A stretch of DNA of 64,000 nucleotides from Acanthosepion lycidas (lineage: Eukaryota; Mollusca; Cephalopoda; Sepiida; Sepiidae). Below, piece after piece: positions 23,946 to 34,914 of the stretch. Each line of letters begins with the position of its first letter. Position 1 is the stretch's first letter. A program made the position numbers and the translations under genes. A model generated the notes under the pieces. That model did no database searches, was not told where the DNA came from, and was given only the letters and a program-made list of their open reading frames with translations. The stretch lies in the NCBI GenBank assembly GCA_963932145.1, contig OZ010580.1, forward strand, positions 40,093,555-40,157,554. Direction: 5' to 3'.

Positions 23946-24239
23946 AAGTCCTTCAAAATCTAATTATTGATTAATGCTATTGTCTTAATATTTCATATTG
24001 AAATAGTAAAGAAAGCATCTTATATCCTTGCTTCTTGTACACTATCAAATATGATAACTGATATACAATCTTTAGCCTAGTTATAAATGTGCTTTTTCTT
24101 TCCTTGAATACTTCAATCATTTCTTTTATTATCTATCTTTAATAAAGCTTCATTTTAATCTAGAAACATGGTTCTATTAAATTTAACATTTACAGGGAAA
24201 TATCAACATCATCTATAATAATAATGCAACATTAACTTA

Positions 24240-24620
24240 GATAGGAATGACACTGAAAAAGTAATGCCTCTTATTTATTTCTACAAAGAACGCAATAATA
24301 CCATTGGATGGAACAAGTTTTCATCTAGAAAATATTTTTCCAGTCATCACCATTGACTATGCATTTTCAAGGTGCTCTTCATTGTTGACAGCAGTGTAGG
24401 GCTGCTCAGAAGGTGTCATGTCACACACATGGTTGTCAACATTGCTGAAACACATTACCCACTACGTAACTGTGCTCACATCCAGTGTTTAGTCTCTGAA
24501 AATATTCAGCACAGTGCAATTTCTTCTACTAGTACATGCAGGAATTCACTGTTACACTTTTACTCTGCACACACTCATCTCCGTTGCTATTTTGACTGAC
24601 TGCTATTTGTAACAGGGAAA
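24240..24620 (-). repeat. decayed DNA-transposon-like stretch
   Basis: The phrase aaaagtaatgcctctta resembles termini common in mariner-like elements, and the sequence is less AT-rich than its flanks. No transposase motif could be read through the stops. Tentative. Confidence 0.25.
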
Positions 24621-25480
24621 ACAAGAAATTATGAGATAGTGGCAGGAAGATTCAGCTTCTACTGCCATGCCTCCAAGATTCACCTGACATTGAGAACTAA
24701 AAGAGTAAAGTAGAAGGGATTACTTTCAGAACAATCTATATACATTTGTGGCAACTTCTGAATAACTGACAATAGCAAACAAGTATATTTTAATGATAAC
24801 TGCATACTGACTTTATTTTCTCTGTAAAATTTTATTGTACAAAATAGATTTTTTAAAAAAATACAAAAACATGCAAGTAAGAATTATCTCCCTTCAAAAA
24901 CCATACCTTTCATACAAACACTGCATTAGATCAAAAAGAAAATATATAAAGATCACCTTCTCCACTTGAAAGATTCTTACAGTAAAAATGGACATATTAA
25001 AAACAATGTAATAGGGAAAACAATGTGCCAAAAAGGAAAAGTATATAATTACTACAAAGAAAAATCAGAAAAAAAGGTAACCAGTTACTGTTCCTTATTC
25101 TTCAGAGCTCAATCATGGAATAAAAAAAGCGTGGACTATTACTAAAATACAGGGGGAATATTAAAGATGTTGTGTATAAAAGGTAAATAACATTCAGGCC
25201 CACAAACCACTTTTCCTGATGAGGGACGGCTGCAGTGACTTGATATATATAGTTTTCAGGACTTTCAAATGGAACTCCTAATACACTATACTCAAAACAG
25301 AGAACACATCTCTGATATAGGATGACGCATACATAAGATTACTTAAGTGTTCAGCTATTACTGACCTGGATGTATTGACATATTTTTATTTTTCCTTGCA
25401 CTCTGTTTCCCAATAACATCATTCTCAATGTGCCCATTTTTACTACAATTTTATTCCTCCATGAACATATTGACAGATTA
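24620..25480. other. FBXO9 intron 2, part: nothing specific
   Basis: No recognisable repeat end, RNA gene or coding segment. Confidence 0.45.
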
Positions 25481-25552
25481 GTGTAACATCATTTTCTTAC
25501 ATGTCTATTCTCCCCACCCCCACTTGTTGTATTATGTTTTTCAAATAATATA

Positions 25553-25629
25553 TTAGGTTGGTGCAAAAATAATGACGTAATAATGTCGTTTTTCGACGTT
25601 ATTACGTCATTATTTTTGCACCAACCTAA
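25553..25629. mobile_element. MADE1-like mariner MITE, copy 2 (77 bp, short form)
   Basis: Perfect-looking palindrome with the same termini as copies 1 and 3 and a TA duplication (25551-25552, 25630-25631). It lacks the 25-bp central block, so arms meet at cgtttttcgacg. The size difference defines two subfamilies. Confidence 0.92.
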
Positions 25630-25707
25630 TACATAAACAAAATATGAACAAGTGGTGATCAGAGAAGTAATTTTATCCCAACTGATGCGAAAGTATGTTG
25701 CCATTAC

Positions 25708-25800
25708 TTTTTTTTTTTTTTTTTTTTTTAATAACAAAAGATTTTTTTATGCCATGTCCCTTCAGTACACATGTGGTCATGGCTCTCTACATATATCCTT
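25708..25800 (-). repeat. LINE 3' end, 5'-truncated (copy 1)
   Basis: Read on the minus strand: RAMTTCVLKGHGIK followed by an A-rich tail. It matches the C-terminus and tail of the LINE copies at 36.5, 41.6 and 53.6 kb (consensus ...LWRAMIxxxLKGxGT-stop). Confidence 0.6.
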
Positions 25801-25869
25801 TCTCTATTATCTAAGAATTACCATGCAATCTTGGGAAATATACATTCTAACTACTTTCTCATTGGTTTG

Positions 25870-26640
25870 AAATTCAGGTTTCCTTCACTTAAACTGGTTA
25901 CTACACAAGGCTAGATAGCTTAGTCTACCCCCACTATTTAACCCTGTTATGGGATCTTACCCATAATAATAATAATAATGGACTATTCCATACTTAATAA
26001 ATACTACACCTCAGGAGTAGGCAAGGAGTCAGTCGTTCAACTCCTGACTGGCTGTTCGGTTGAACTCTCTGCCTTCGGGCGGGGAGGAACCCAAAGGAGG
26101 CTACGCTGAAGGGCGGATTCTCTTTCGGGGAGGTAAACTGACCCTGAACCCATTTATTCGAGTTCAATGGGCATATTTTGGCCAAGCCCACGGGCTCGGA
26201 GATCCCACGGGCTCGGAGATCCCACGTTAAACCGGCCTTGTGCCACATGATGCCCTTGGGGGGGGGGGACTAAATATTGTCAGTAGTTCAAGTCGAGTCA
26301 AGAGTCGAGTCAGAGGCAGTCCGAAACAGAGTCGCGTTCAGACAATTACTGCAAGACATTGGAATAGTGATACTGGTTGAGACTACATTGTTCTCTCTAC
26401 TAAACCTGATTGTTCGTACTAACACTTTCTACTTCTCAGTATATATTCCTGTTTGTAATATATCTGTGTTATTCTATATCCGTGTTCGAGTTCTTCTTTA
26501 TTGGTTCTACCTTGGACTATCACCATGGTACAAGGAACCGGACCATAACGAACTCATAGCTACAAGGGATAGATGGATTCATGCCTTTCTCCAAGAGCAT
26601 TTGTATGAAAGTGAATGCAACCAACTTAACCACAATCTGA
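25870..26640 (-). repeat. SINE family S2, copy 3, split by an insertion
   Basis: The S2 body is continuous if 25966-26554 is removed: the left piece ends ...cttacccata and the right piece resumes catagctacaagggatagatggattcat, as in the intact copy at 10.9 kb. Confidence 0.65.
25966..26554. mobile_element. GC-richer ~589-bp insertion (solo LTR or short retroposon)
   Basis: Interrupts an S2 SINE and is flanked by a 4-bp duplication CATA (25962-25965, 26555-26558). Its composition is clearly richer in G+C than the surroundings. It holds a doubled block (cacgggctcggagatccc, about 26187-26224), a G9 run near 26262 and an (AAT)n run at its left edge. The ends lack the TG...CA of a textbook LTR, and the (AAT)n could be the tail of a minus-strand retroposon. 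Class unresolved. Confidence 0.6.
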
Positions 26641-26842
26641 ACATCACTCCTCAATTCCACTTTTTGTACTGATATCCATTACACTTCCAGCAAATCCTAT
26701 AACAAAGGACTGTAAAAAATTTACGGTTAGTCATCTCATTTTACAAGCCAATGATAGTTTGACTATCTCTCAGTGAGTGTTTTACTATTGTTGCCTTGTG
26801 CCAGATCAAAGTAACATCAGCAATATGATATTAACCACTTGC

Positions 26843-27127
26843 CTTATTTTTGACTGTCTCCATATTGTCCACACTTCTAAGAACTCGGTCATGATTAGTA
26901 TCGGCACTGCTGCCTGGGACGGCTGCTCCATTGGACGATTCTTCAGAGTTCTGGCTGACCAGAAGCTCCTGCTGCCACCGCATCCGAAACTCATCCAACT
27001 GTCTCTCGAGGCTCAAGGCTTCATCCATCTCATTGACATCCTCATATTCTGGTGGCTCTTCCTCTTCCTCCTCTTCACCCTCGGACGCTTCAACATCACT
27101 GGGAGACGGAAATAAGTTTTCTTCTTC
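26843..27127 (-). CDS. FBXO9: FBXO9 exon 2 (acidic N-terminal region)
   Basis: This 285-nt exon encodes 95 residues, entering and leaving in phase 0. It encodes an acidic stretch (Glu-rich, with PSPSD and PEYEDVNE) and then a helical segment containing LERQLDEFRMRWQQEL, which matches the LQAQLQMFRAQW helix near the N-terminus of vertebrate FBXO9, and ends in ...METVKNK. The acceptor is TTTTAG at 27128-27129. The donor is GC (AAG|GCAAGT at 26842-26841), the usual strong context for GC-AG introns. The nearby GT alternative (…GCAAGTG|GTTAAT) would leave one extra base and break the frame into exon 3. An ATG inside the exon (NE-MDEALSL, 27028) could be an alternative start if exon 1 is wrong. Confidence 0.92.
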
Positions 27128-28345
27128 CTAAAACATAACAGCAATACTTTAAGCATGTTCTGTACAATTTGAAATAAAATATAAAAATCAATATTATAAA
27201 ATAAATAAAGAGAGAATGAATTAATAACTAATGTTGCTTCAGTTATTACCATAAAGTTCTGACCAATCCCTTCTTTGGTCTTCTTCAGGATTATAATCAT
27301 AAATAAGCAGCATACTGTCTAGTATAAATATTTTTCACAGCATAGGAGAAATTGATGACCAACACCACATATAAAAATATGGAATCTCCTTGTGTTACAA
27401 CAGTCACTGAGAATGGATTTGCCAGTCAGTATATGTACACAATTTCTTTTCACCACTATTTTCAAGAAAAAGAGCTCACAAATCTTTCTTTATGGATTAT
27501 ATACCTGAAGAAAACTGAAGAATGGAATAGTCAATCTCTTATGGTAACAAAAAAAAAGGAAAAAGTTTTGTAGTCCAAACAACTGAAGAAAAGTTTGACA
27601 AATTAGCCACAAAATTGTGTTATTCTTGTTTAGCTGCATTCTGTTGTAGGAAAATTAGCTTAAATTGTATTTATGAATAGGGAAGATTAAAATGATGAGT
27701 AATTTGAGGTAAGAAAACTAATTCTGACATCAACTAAACTCATTATGAGAGCACAATATTACATTTGCAACTAACTTTACTAAATCACTCTCTTAGATAA
27801 CTAATAAATCAACTTTGGTTATAAGAATGTCCATAATTTCTATAATTATTTTAAATAGGTTTAGTTTCTAATATCTTACTTTATTGTCATTTAAAAATTT
27901 TATTGGAACAAGAAATTATTAAAAATGAATAATAATAATAGAAACACATTTTCAATATCATAATTGCTTCACACTTTGTATCCTGAACATAGAATTTATC
28001 CGTATTTACTAACATAAGAACAACAGCTCTATTGTTTATCAAATTCAATCTCAAGAGAAAAATTCATAATCAAGCTATATGTATATAAGAATGTTTAAGT
28101 ATTGCGCAAAATTCAGAATGGACATTCACATGTGAACAAATTTATTAATGTGCTACTACTTGATATCAAGAATTATAATTATAAAGACATCTTGCCTTAA
28201 AAACAATCTTCCAGAATTTACTCTAATGAACATTTTTTAGTAAAAATCAATCTTTGTTACAGTTGTTGTTTACTCATAAATGTAATAAAACTGCATTTAT
28301 TCAAAAAATACCACACTTATAAAATATCTGATTATACACACACAA
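27128..28345. other. FBXO9 intron 1, proximal part: nothing specific
   Basis: AT-rich; a few Met-initiated short ORFs without family resemblance. No repeat ends seen. Confidence 0.5.
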
Positions 28346-28350
28346 CTTTA

Positions 28351-28562
28351 TATGTAGAGCATAATATTTTCATATTTTTATTAAAAATATTTTACATAGC
28401 AATACGGAAATTTCTATGTTTCAAGGCTTAAAATTTTTATCTCGTCATCAGGCAATGTTCAGTAAAAAAAGTTATGTCTAGATAAAAATTTCAAGCCTCA
28501 AAGCATAAAAATTTCTGTATTGCTATGTAAAATATTTTTAATTAAAATCATATGCTCTACAT
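28351..28562. repeat. foldback (MITE-like) element, ~90-bp arms
   Basis: 28351-28441 is the near reverse complement of 28481-28562 (tatgtagagcat... / ...atatgctctacat). The minus strand of the loop contains CTGATGA (28451-28445) and GAAAC (28422-28418), hammerhead core strings without a convincing stem II between them. Confidence 0.8.
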
Positions 28563-28644
28563 TTGTATTGAGCACATTTTTAAAAAATGTAAATGCCCTG
28601 AAAACTGTGGATTCTAAATCTGTTCTTTCTCTTCATTTGGAGAT

Positions 28645-28895
28645 AGATATATATATATATATATATATATGATAAAAATATAGTTTTAAAATATGCTATA
28701 TTTATGAGTAAAAGCACTCAATAACAGAGATAGAATGTTTGTAAATTTAAATATTAAAGTGAACACTGAGGTCAAGACAAAGCAGCAACTGTCTGTGTCA
28801 TGCTTCAATGCAGTTTTTATGGCCTGAAAGTTATGTTGAAGCATGAAACAGACTGTAGCTGCTTGGTCATGCCCTCAGTGTAATTATATATATAT
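28645..28895 (+). repeat. (TA)n plus repeat family P, copy 4
   Basis: A TA tract runs straight into tgataaaaatatagtttta, then the tatgctatatttatgag block, gatagaatgtttgtaaat, aagtgaacactgaggtcaa, tcatgcttcaa...ttgaagcatgaaacagactg and ccctcagtgtaa, ending at another TA tract. Its core is decayed (CTGAAAG). Confidence 0.7.
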
Positions 28896-29146
28896 ATCTA
28901 TCTATGTTTATCTGTATATGTAGATTTTTTCCAGCAATAAAAATGATTTAATTCGCAAACAGAGTCAGAATATTGTGGCCATGTTCATAATTAATAGTTA
29001 AAATAATAATTCATAATTAATTGTAGATTCCTTCTTTTTTTATTATTAAAGCTTTCATTATTTTTAAGCATTTTCTAAAGTTAAATGGCTATTGTGTTGG
29101 TGTTTTCTATGGGTATGTTGCAGATAGAGATCAGTGTATTTAAAAA

Positions 29147-29190
<44 letters not shown>

Positions 29191-29210
29191 AAAATGGTTG
29201 GATAGATGTG

Positions 29211-29256
29211 AGCTTGTGACCCTGCGTTTCACGCTTTAGCGATCGTCAGACAAACT
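29211..29256 (-). ncRNA. partner hammerhead-like motif, partly decayed
   Basis: Mirror of 30131-30176 in the left arm: CTGACGA at 29249-29243 and GAAA at 29230-29227 are intact, but stem III has become CGC-A-GGG, losing its middle pair. Confidence 0.45.
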
Positions 29257-30130
29257 GATTAATTTTTTTAAAAACTTTGGTTTTATGTAGATTGCGTGTA
29301 TTGGTGTTATTGTGGAAGTGGTGGGGGAAATTTGGTCGTTTTTTCATCGTACAGACGCAAACATCGATGTATGCAGACACATATACATACTTAGTCGTCC
29401 GTCGGGACTCATACATATGCGGGCAGTTTCGGATATGACATGTATACGGGTGGTGTTGTGTCTATACATACGCATTTGTATGTTGAAATTTAAAGATTGG
29501 AAGTATGGCGGAAATGTCTCGTGGTGAATGTACATGTCATACTATCACATCATATCATATAGACCCGTTATTAAATCAAACTACCCTCTCACCCAGCATA
29601 TTAAATAAACTAAACATCACCATGAAAACAACCAATAAAGATTACAAATTTCTACCTGTTACATACACAGTCAAAAACAAACAAATAACCAGCTTTAACA
29701 AATAAACCGCCATTTTTTTTCAAAATTTAAAAATAAATATAAATAATAATAATTTTATTTTACCTATCATAATTTCACACAAACCCCATCACACGTATAT
29801 ACATAGATGCGAGGAAATATTATTCAGCGAAAAAAAAAAAAAATATATATGACATGTATACATTCGCGAGACATTTCCGCCACACTTCCAATCTTTAAAT
29901 TTCAACATACAAATGCGTAAACACCACCCGTATACATACATGTCATATCCGAAACTGCCCACATATGTTTATGTATGAGTCCCGACGGACGACCAAGTAT
30001 GTATATGTGTCTGCATACATCGATGTTTGTGTTAGTACAATGAAAAAACGACCAAGTTTCCCCCACCACTTCCAAAATAACACCAATACACGCAATCTAC
30101 ATAAAACCAAAATTTTTAAAAAAATTAATC

Positions 30131-30176
30131 AGTTTGTCTGACGATCGCTAAAGCGTGAAACCCAGGGTCACAAGCT
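30131..30176 (+). ncRNA. hammerhead-ribozyme-like motif (type I layout)
   Basis: Manual fold: stem I AGTTTGT (131-137) with ACAAGCT (170-176), seven pairs including one G-U; core CTGACGA (138-144); stem II with CGC/GCG (146-148, 153-155) after a U-U mismatch; GAAA (157-160); very short stem III CCC-A-GGG (161-167); then U168 and C169 as the expected cleavage dinucleotide. Short stem III is typical of hammerheads in Penelope-like elements. The U-U pair at the base of stem II is a weakness. Numbers are the last three digits of 30xxx. Confidence 0.5.
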
Positions 30177-30678
30177 CACATCTATCCAACCATAGCTCTA
30201 TCTCTGATATTGAGCGCTTTCTAATAAGTACCGCGCATATAATTATACACATAACACACTTTTCACATATAAAGTATTTAAATACACCGATCTCTATCTG
30301 CAACATACCCATAGAAAACACCAACACAATATAGCCATTTAACTTTAGAAAATGCTTAAAAATAATGAAAGCTTTAATAATAAAAAAAGAAGGAATCTAC
30401 AATTAATTATGAATTATTATTTTAACTATTAATTATGAACATGGCCACAATATTCTGACTGTTTGCGAATTAAATCATTTTTATTGCTGGAAAAAATCTA
30501 CATATACAGATAAACAAAAATCATCCTTGATAATGTCTAATAGATTAAATGAAAGGGCTCAGATCCTAACATCATTTGAGCAGTTCTTACACACTCTATA
30601 TCCACCCTAGATCTCTTGTATGCATGCAAGAAAAAAAATAAAAAATAAAAAGCTTAATTACTGTGCCTTGTCTATCAT

Positions 30679-30680
30679 CA

Positions 30681-30751
<71 letters not shown>
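30679..30751. repeat. (TG)n(TA)n microsatellite
   Basis: About 12 TG units then about 24 TA units, just right of the foldback. Confidence 0.9.
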
Positions 30752-30754
<3 letters not shown>

Positions 30755-30774
30755 AAACAAATGATATTCATATT

Positions 30775-31620
30775 TGAGTAGATGCTCCATTTATTTATTA
30801 AACAGTATATTTATTTTTATCTACCAGCCTGAATATTTGAGAAATCTTAGAAAAATATGGGCTCTCCAGCAGAATCTGAAACTGCGTTCCCCTAAGGGCA
30901 ATAGTCATTAGATGTGCTTTGCCTTCTCGGCTAGTGTGCACTGATGGCCAAGCAATGTTTAAATAGAGATTTTTCTTTGACTCTCAAAATAGACATATCA
31001 GCTTTTATTTGAGTAGATATATTTTTCTAATAAGTTTTCTTGAATATTCAGGCTGGTAGACAAAAATAAATAAATATACTGTTTAATAAATGAAATACAG
31101 GTATCCATTAAAAATAAGGTTTAAGTAATAAAAATTTGTCAGATTATTAAATAAAAAATCTATTAACTTCTTTATAATAATAAACAAAATAATAGGTGAA
31201 AGGAAAGTGCCAAAACAAACCCTACCAATATCAAGCCTGCTAAAAAAAAAAAAAAAAATTAAAATAAAAGAAACAAATATTTAAAAATTTACCCATATTA
31301 GAATAGACACTGTTTATTTTCATCTTCCAGCCTGAATATTTGAGAAATCTTATCAAAGAAAAATATGTGCTTTCCAGCATGAATCAAACCTGCATCCCTC
31401 TTTGCAAGAGAAACCATCATTAGATCTGACATGCTCTAAACAAACTCAGCCATAGAGTACATTGCCAATCAGACAGAATTGAATAGCACCGGTTGATGAG
31501 ATTTCACAAATATTCAGGCTGATAGACAAGAATAAATCAATGTTGTTTGATAAATAAACAGTGTCTACTCAAATATGGGTATCTGCTAAAAATTACATTT
31601 GAGTGATAATTATCTATCAG
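30775..31620. repeat. two consecutive foldback elements with tRNA-like centres
   Basis: Each has outward arms reading gcctgaatatttgagaa ... ttcttgaatattcaggc (first about 30779-31110, second about 31286-31600). The centre of the second has a B-box-like GGTTTGATTC on the minus strand. They share arm sequence with each other and, more weakly, with 23.38-23.69 kb. Confidence 0.6.
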
Positions 31621-32017
31621 ATAAATAAATAAAAAATCCATTACTTCTTTAGAAACTCAAATATTTACCTAAACAAAAATCTACAGTGCTCAATGTAAAA
31701 AAATCCAGAAACAGGAAACTAAATCAAGACAGATGCATTAATAATAATAATAACAACAACCACCACCACCAGGAATGCATCCAGGGACATCAATTTAAAA
31801 CCGGACCCTCTGAGTTCAACTATCAATCTTCAGACAATTAAGACAATTAAGTTTGATCTAAATCATCTGAAGGTCATGAGTCGCATGAAATTTTATTGTT
31901 ATTGTTTTAGATCAGTGTCCCTGGTTCTTTTTTTATACATCAATTTACTAAAATTACTTTTGGTATTTAAGAGTTTGATTTCTGCTTTAATTTTACTCAA
32001 AACTTCTGTGTTGTTAT

Positions 32018-32421
32018 AAAGTTGATTGATTAACAGATTTGTATTTTTATGGCTAATCAACCTTTTCAAAGTTATTTAAAGCCGAAACATTTTTGGACTG
32101 TAAGAATTTTTTGGAGATAATAATAATTTTCTGTTACAAGTCTTACTAGTTAACCCAAGGCTGGGAGGAGGATAGGTGGGCTCATACCTTTACTAAGGGT
32201 ATTTGCACATAAATGAATATAACAAACTCAACTGGAATTCGAACTCAGCTCTCCAATTTCCAATTCTGAGCCTTTACCCATTACACCACTTGTACATCAA
32301 GCTTAAAGCACCTGGTATTCACTGAGCAGTCACCGATCTAGGTACTGATCAGGTTCAACATTACTTAACTTCAGTGATCAGATGAGAATCTGGGTTTCAA
32401 AGTGATATGGCCATAAGCCTT
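32018..32421 (-). repeat. composite 5S rRNA-tRNA SINE, copy 1
   Basis: On the minus strand, 32420-32301 is a ~118-bp copy of 5S rRNA with the full order of 5S landmarks (TATGGCCATA..., GATCACTGAAG, GTTGAAC, AGTACC, GGTGACTG, ATACCAGGTGCT). It is followed by a tRNA-like head with A box (GTGGTGTAATGGG, 32289-32277) and B box (GAGTTCGAATTCC, 32246-32234). Then comes a body with a ggtttcaaagccaa-like segment and an ATCA-rich tail. Not a functional 5S gene: it is diverged and fused to the SINE body. Confidence 0.85.
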
Positions 32422-32429
32422 GTTATAAA

Positions 32430-34900
32430 GTAGATGATCTGTGCATCTATTGTAATATTATACTAGACATACTAGTTTCATGTTTGTAACTAGTTTACCT
32501 TTACTATCAAAAATTGACAACAATTTTGCAATTGCATTTTTTTTTTTCCAAAAGTAATCTCAAATTTAATCGATATAATTATTGTCACATGTAAAGAAAG
32601 AATTCTGCTTTTTAAATCATTAAAAAGTAAAAATTTCCGAATAGTAATAGCATAAAACAAAATAAAAAGCAATGAGTTAAAAACCTATTCACACTATTAA
32701 TGAGATATTCCATTACTTTGGTAACAAGTTATGCTCACTTAATGTCATAAAGTAATACCTCGTTTAACCATAGCAAGAATATCTAATTAGTAAATAGGTG
32801 AGGGGAGACTTCATGCTCAATAAACAGAACTACAGCAAAATCATTACTTTTTTCTATAAAGCAGCTCAACACTGTAGAGAATTTATTTCCAATGTATCCA
32901 GAAATTAGTGTGTGAGAAAGAAAATTCTTTTCTTAAATTCCATAATTATTTTTTATCTTGTAGCACAATGTTCAGCCAAGATCATACGCATACAACTTTT
33001 AGCTTCAATAACAGTAACTGTGTGCCTTTTTTTTTTTAGTACGAAACACCGAGATAAGTATATAATCCAGAGAAAGTTTATTGAACTATCCACTTTATAA
33101 TACACTAATTAGAAAAGAACTGAAAATCAAACTCTGCATAAAATAAACAATCTGGTAAAGCTTTATACTGAGTTTCCTTATCTTTAAACAATGATGACAT
33201 TAAATATAAAAGATTTTATTGATAATTTCATCAAAGATTGAGGTCTATCCCCTTTTTCTCCTTAGGATTGAGTTTCCAGTTCCTTGTAAAATCTTGTCAT
33301 TCTCTTTCACTCCAAATAGCCCCTAATCACCTTGCTTGGAATGGATTAAAAAGTATATCTATCAAAGTATAAGATGTAGGGTGATTTTTCAAGATTTTTT
33401 TTTAAAATATGCCTTATATATTAAGAAATATGGTATTTGTGTACAAGTGCAAAATTAATTATTACTAAAATTACATAGTTATTCAGTGAATCTATAATAA
33501 AATTGTCTATTGCATTAAAAACGGTTTTTCTCATTTGAATTTATATTTTAGTTTGCATTCTGCTGATTAAAGTAAAAAAGTTAAAGAATCTACAGAAAAA
33601 GAATTTCTAAATTTTGTAATCTTTGGAGTGCCTGCTATTTTTTCTATTAGTGGAAAGAGCAATATAATGCAGCTTTAAGATTTTGTATAGTTGCTACGTA
33701 AGTCTGTCAAAATTGATAAAGATTAAAATTTATAAAAATGAATTACTTAAACAATATGTGCAAGAAGTGTTTATACTGCTACCTATCAAGACAGATGTTA
33801 TGTACAATGCATATAAAACATTCAATTTAATAGGGAATTATAAACATTTACATTACTAAAATATAAAAATTATTTTTATAACTGAAACTAGCATAGTACC
33901 CATAAAAAATAATGAGGTTATTTACATACACTTAGGCACTTTTGTCTAGGATCAGAGTATCTGTGTGCTTTGTCTAGAATCAAAGTGTTGTTTCCTGGCC
34001 CTCTGCTAGGGATCGTAGTGTAGTATCCGTGCACCATGAAAAGTATTAAAAACACACACACATAAAAAATTACAGATATGATATACATCATGTTTTATAT
34101 ATGTGGATTCTTAAATCAGTTGCCCCAAAACTTATAACATTATCAGCTATTCAGCTCCCAACTTATCATACTGATTGTAGAGCTAAAGAAAGCTATAAAA
34201 TGGATCAACTGAAGAAGTGGTGTAATAACAAAAGCAAGAAAAAGAATGAGTCCAAGAGTTAAAAAAGAAAAGATATTGTTGGAATGATAATAACTCATCC
34301 CAAAGTTACAGGTGGTGTAATTATCAACTATTGTACCAATGTCTTTTTTCTCTTTCATAGGTTATTTTTTGATGGCATCTACTTCATTTTCTTTTATCTT
34401 GCTTTTTAAATGTCTTTTTGTCACAAAAGTACTAATGAGAAGTAATTTTAAGCATTAAAATAAACATCACAAAAATATTTGTGTGATATCTCACTGCATA
34501 TTCCTGCCATATCAGTTAACCATTCAGTGTCATTTTTAAAAAAAAAAAAAAAAGAAAAGAAAAAAAAAGGCATCCAAACAAAAATCTCTTTTCCTTTTGT
34601 TTATGCCAGCTTTAACTGGCCAATTGAAAATTTAAATCATGTTACTAATGTACACAAGGCAAATCTCATCTGAAATCACGTTACCATGAGATTTCATTTT
34701 AACTGTATAGAGAGATATTTTAAATTTAAAAGATTCTTTCTTAAAACTATTAAAAAGAATTTTTTGTTTTGCACACTGCTTCAAATCAAATGCACATTTA
34801 TTATCTCTTTAAAATATGTTGATATACATATACCTTTTTTTTGTTTATAACATCTTTCAGTAAATTTTAAGAGCTTCATAAACATTTTATTAAAGAAGCA
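32430..34900. other. FBXO9 intron 1: nothing specific
   Basis: AT-rich, short chance ORFs only. No repeat class recognised. Confidence 0.45.
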
Positions 34901-34914
34901 AATCTCTTTTAATC

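Larger units (their letters stand above)
28905..30520. mobile_element. ~1.6-kb foldback of inverted Penelope-like sequence
   Basis: 28905-29545 and 29845-30520 are inverted copies around a ~300-bp spacer. Outer arms encode a Penelope-like C-terminal block (INYEHGHNIL on the minus strand at about 28970 and the plus strand at about 30430). Inner arms (from 29190; to 30190) carry a shared CpG-richer block and a hammerhead-like motif in each arm. The left arm also holds a (TA)n tract (29149-29187), while the right arm at the same place has a family P fragment (about 30190-30240). Arms differ at scattered sites, so the pair is not brand new. Confidence 0.85.

Noticed and set aside
26829..26843. 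GT donor five bases downstream as the end of FBXO9 exon 2
   Set aside because: It leaves one extra base and puts exon 3 out of frame, whereas the GC donor keeps the frame and has the strong AAG|GCAAGT context.
32301..32420. 5S rRNA gene
   Set aside because: Diverged, and fused to a tRNA-like segment and SINE body, with a second similarly fused copy at 37.7 kb. A retroposon head, not a gene.
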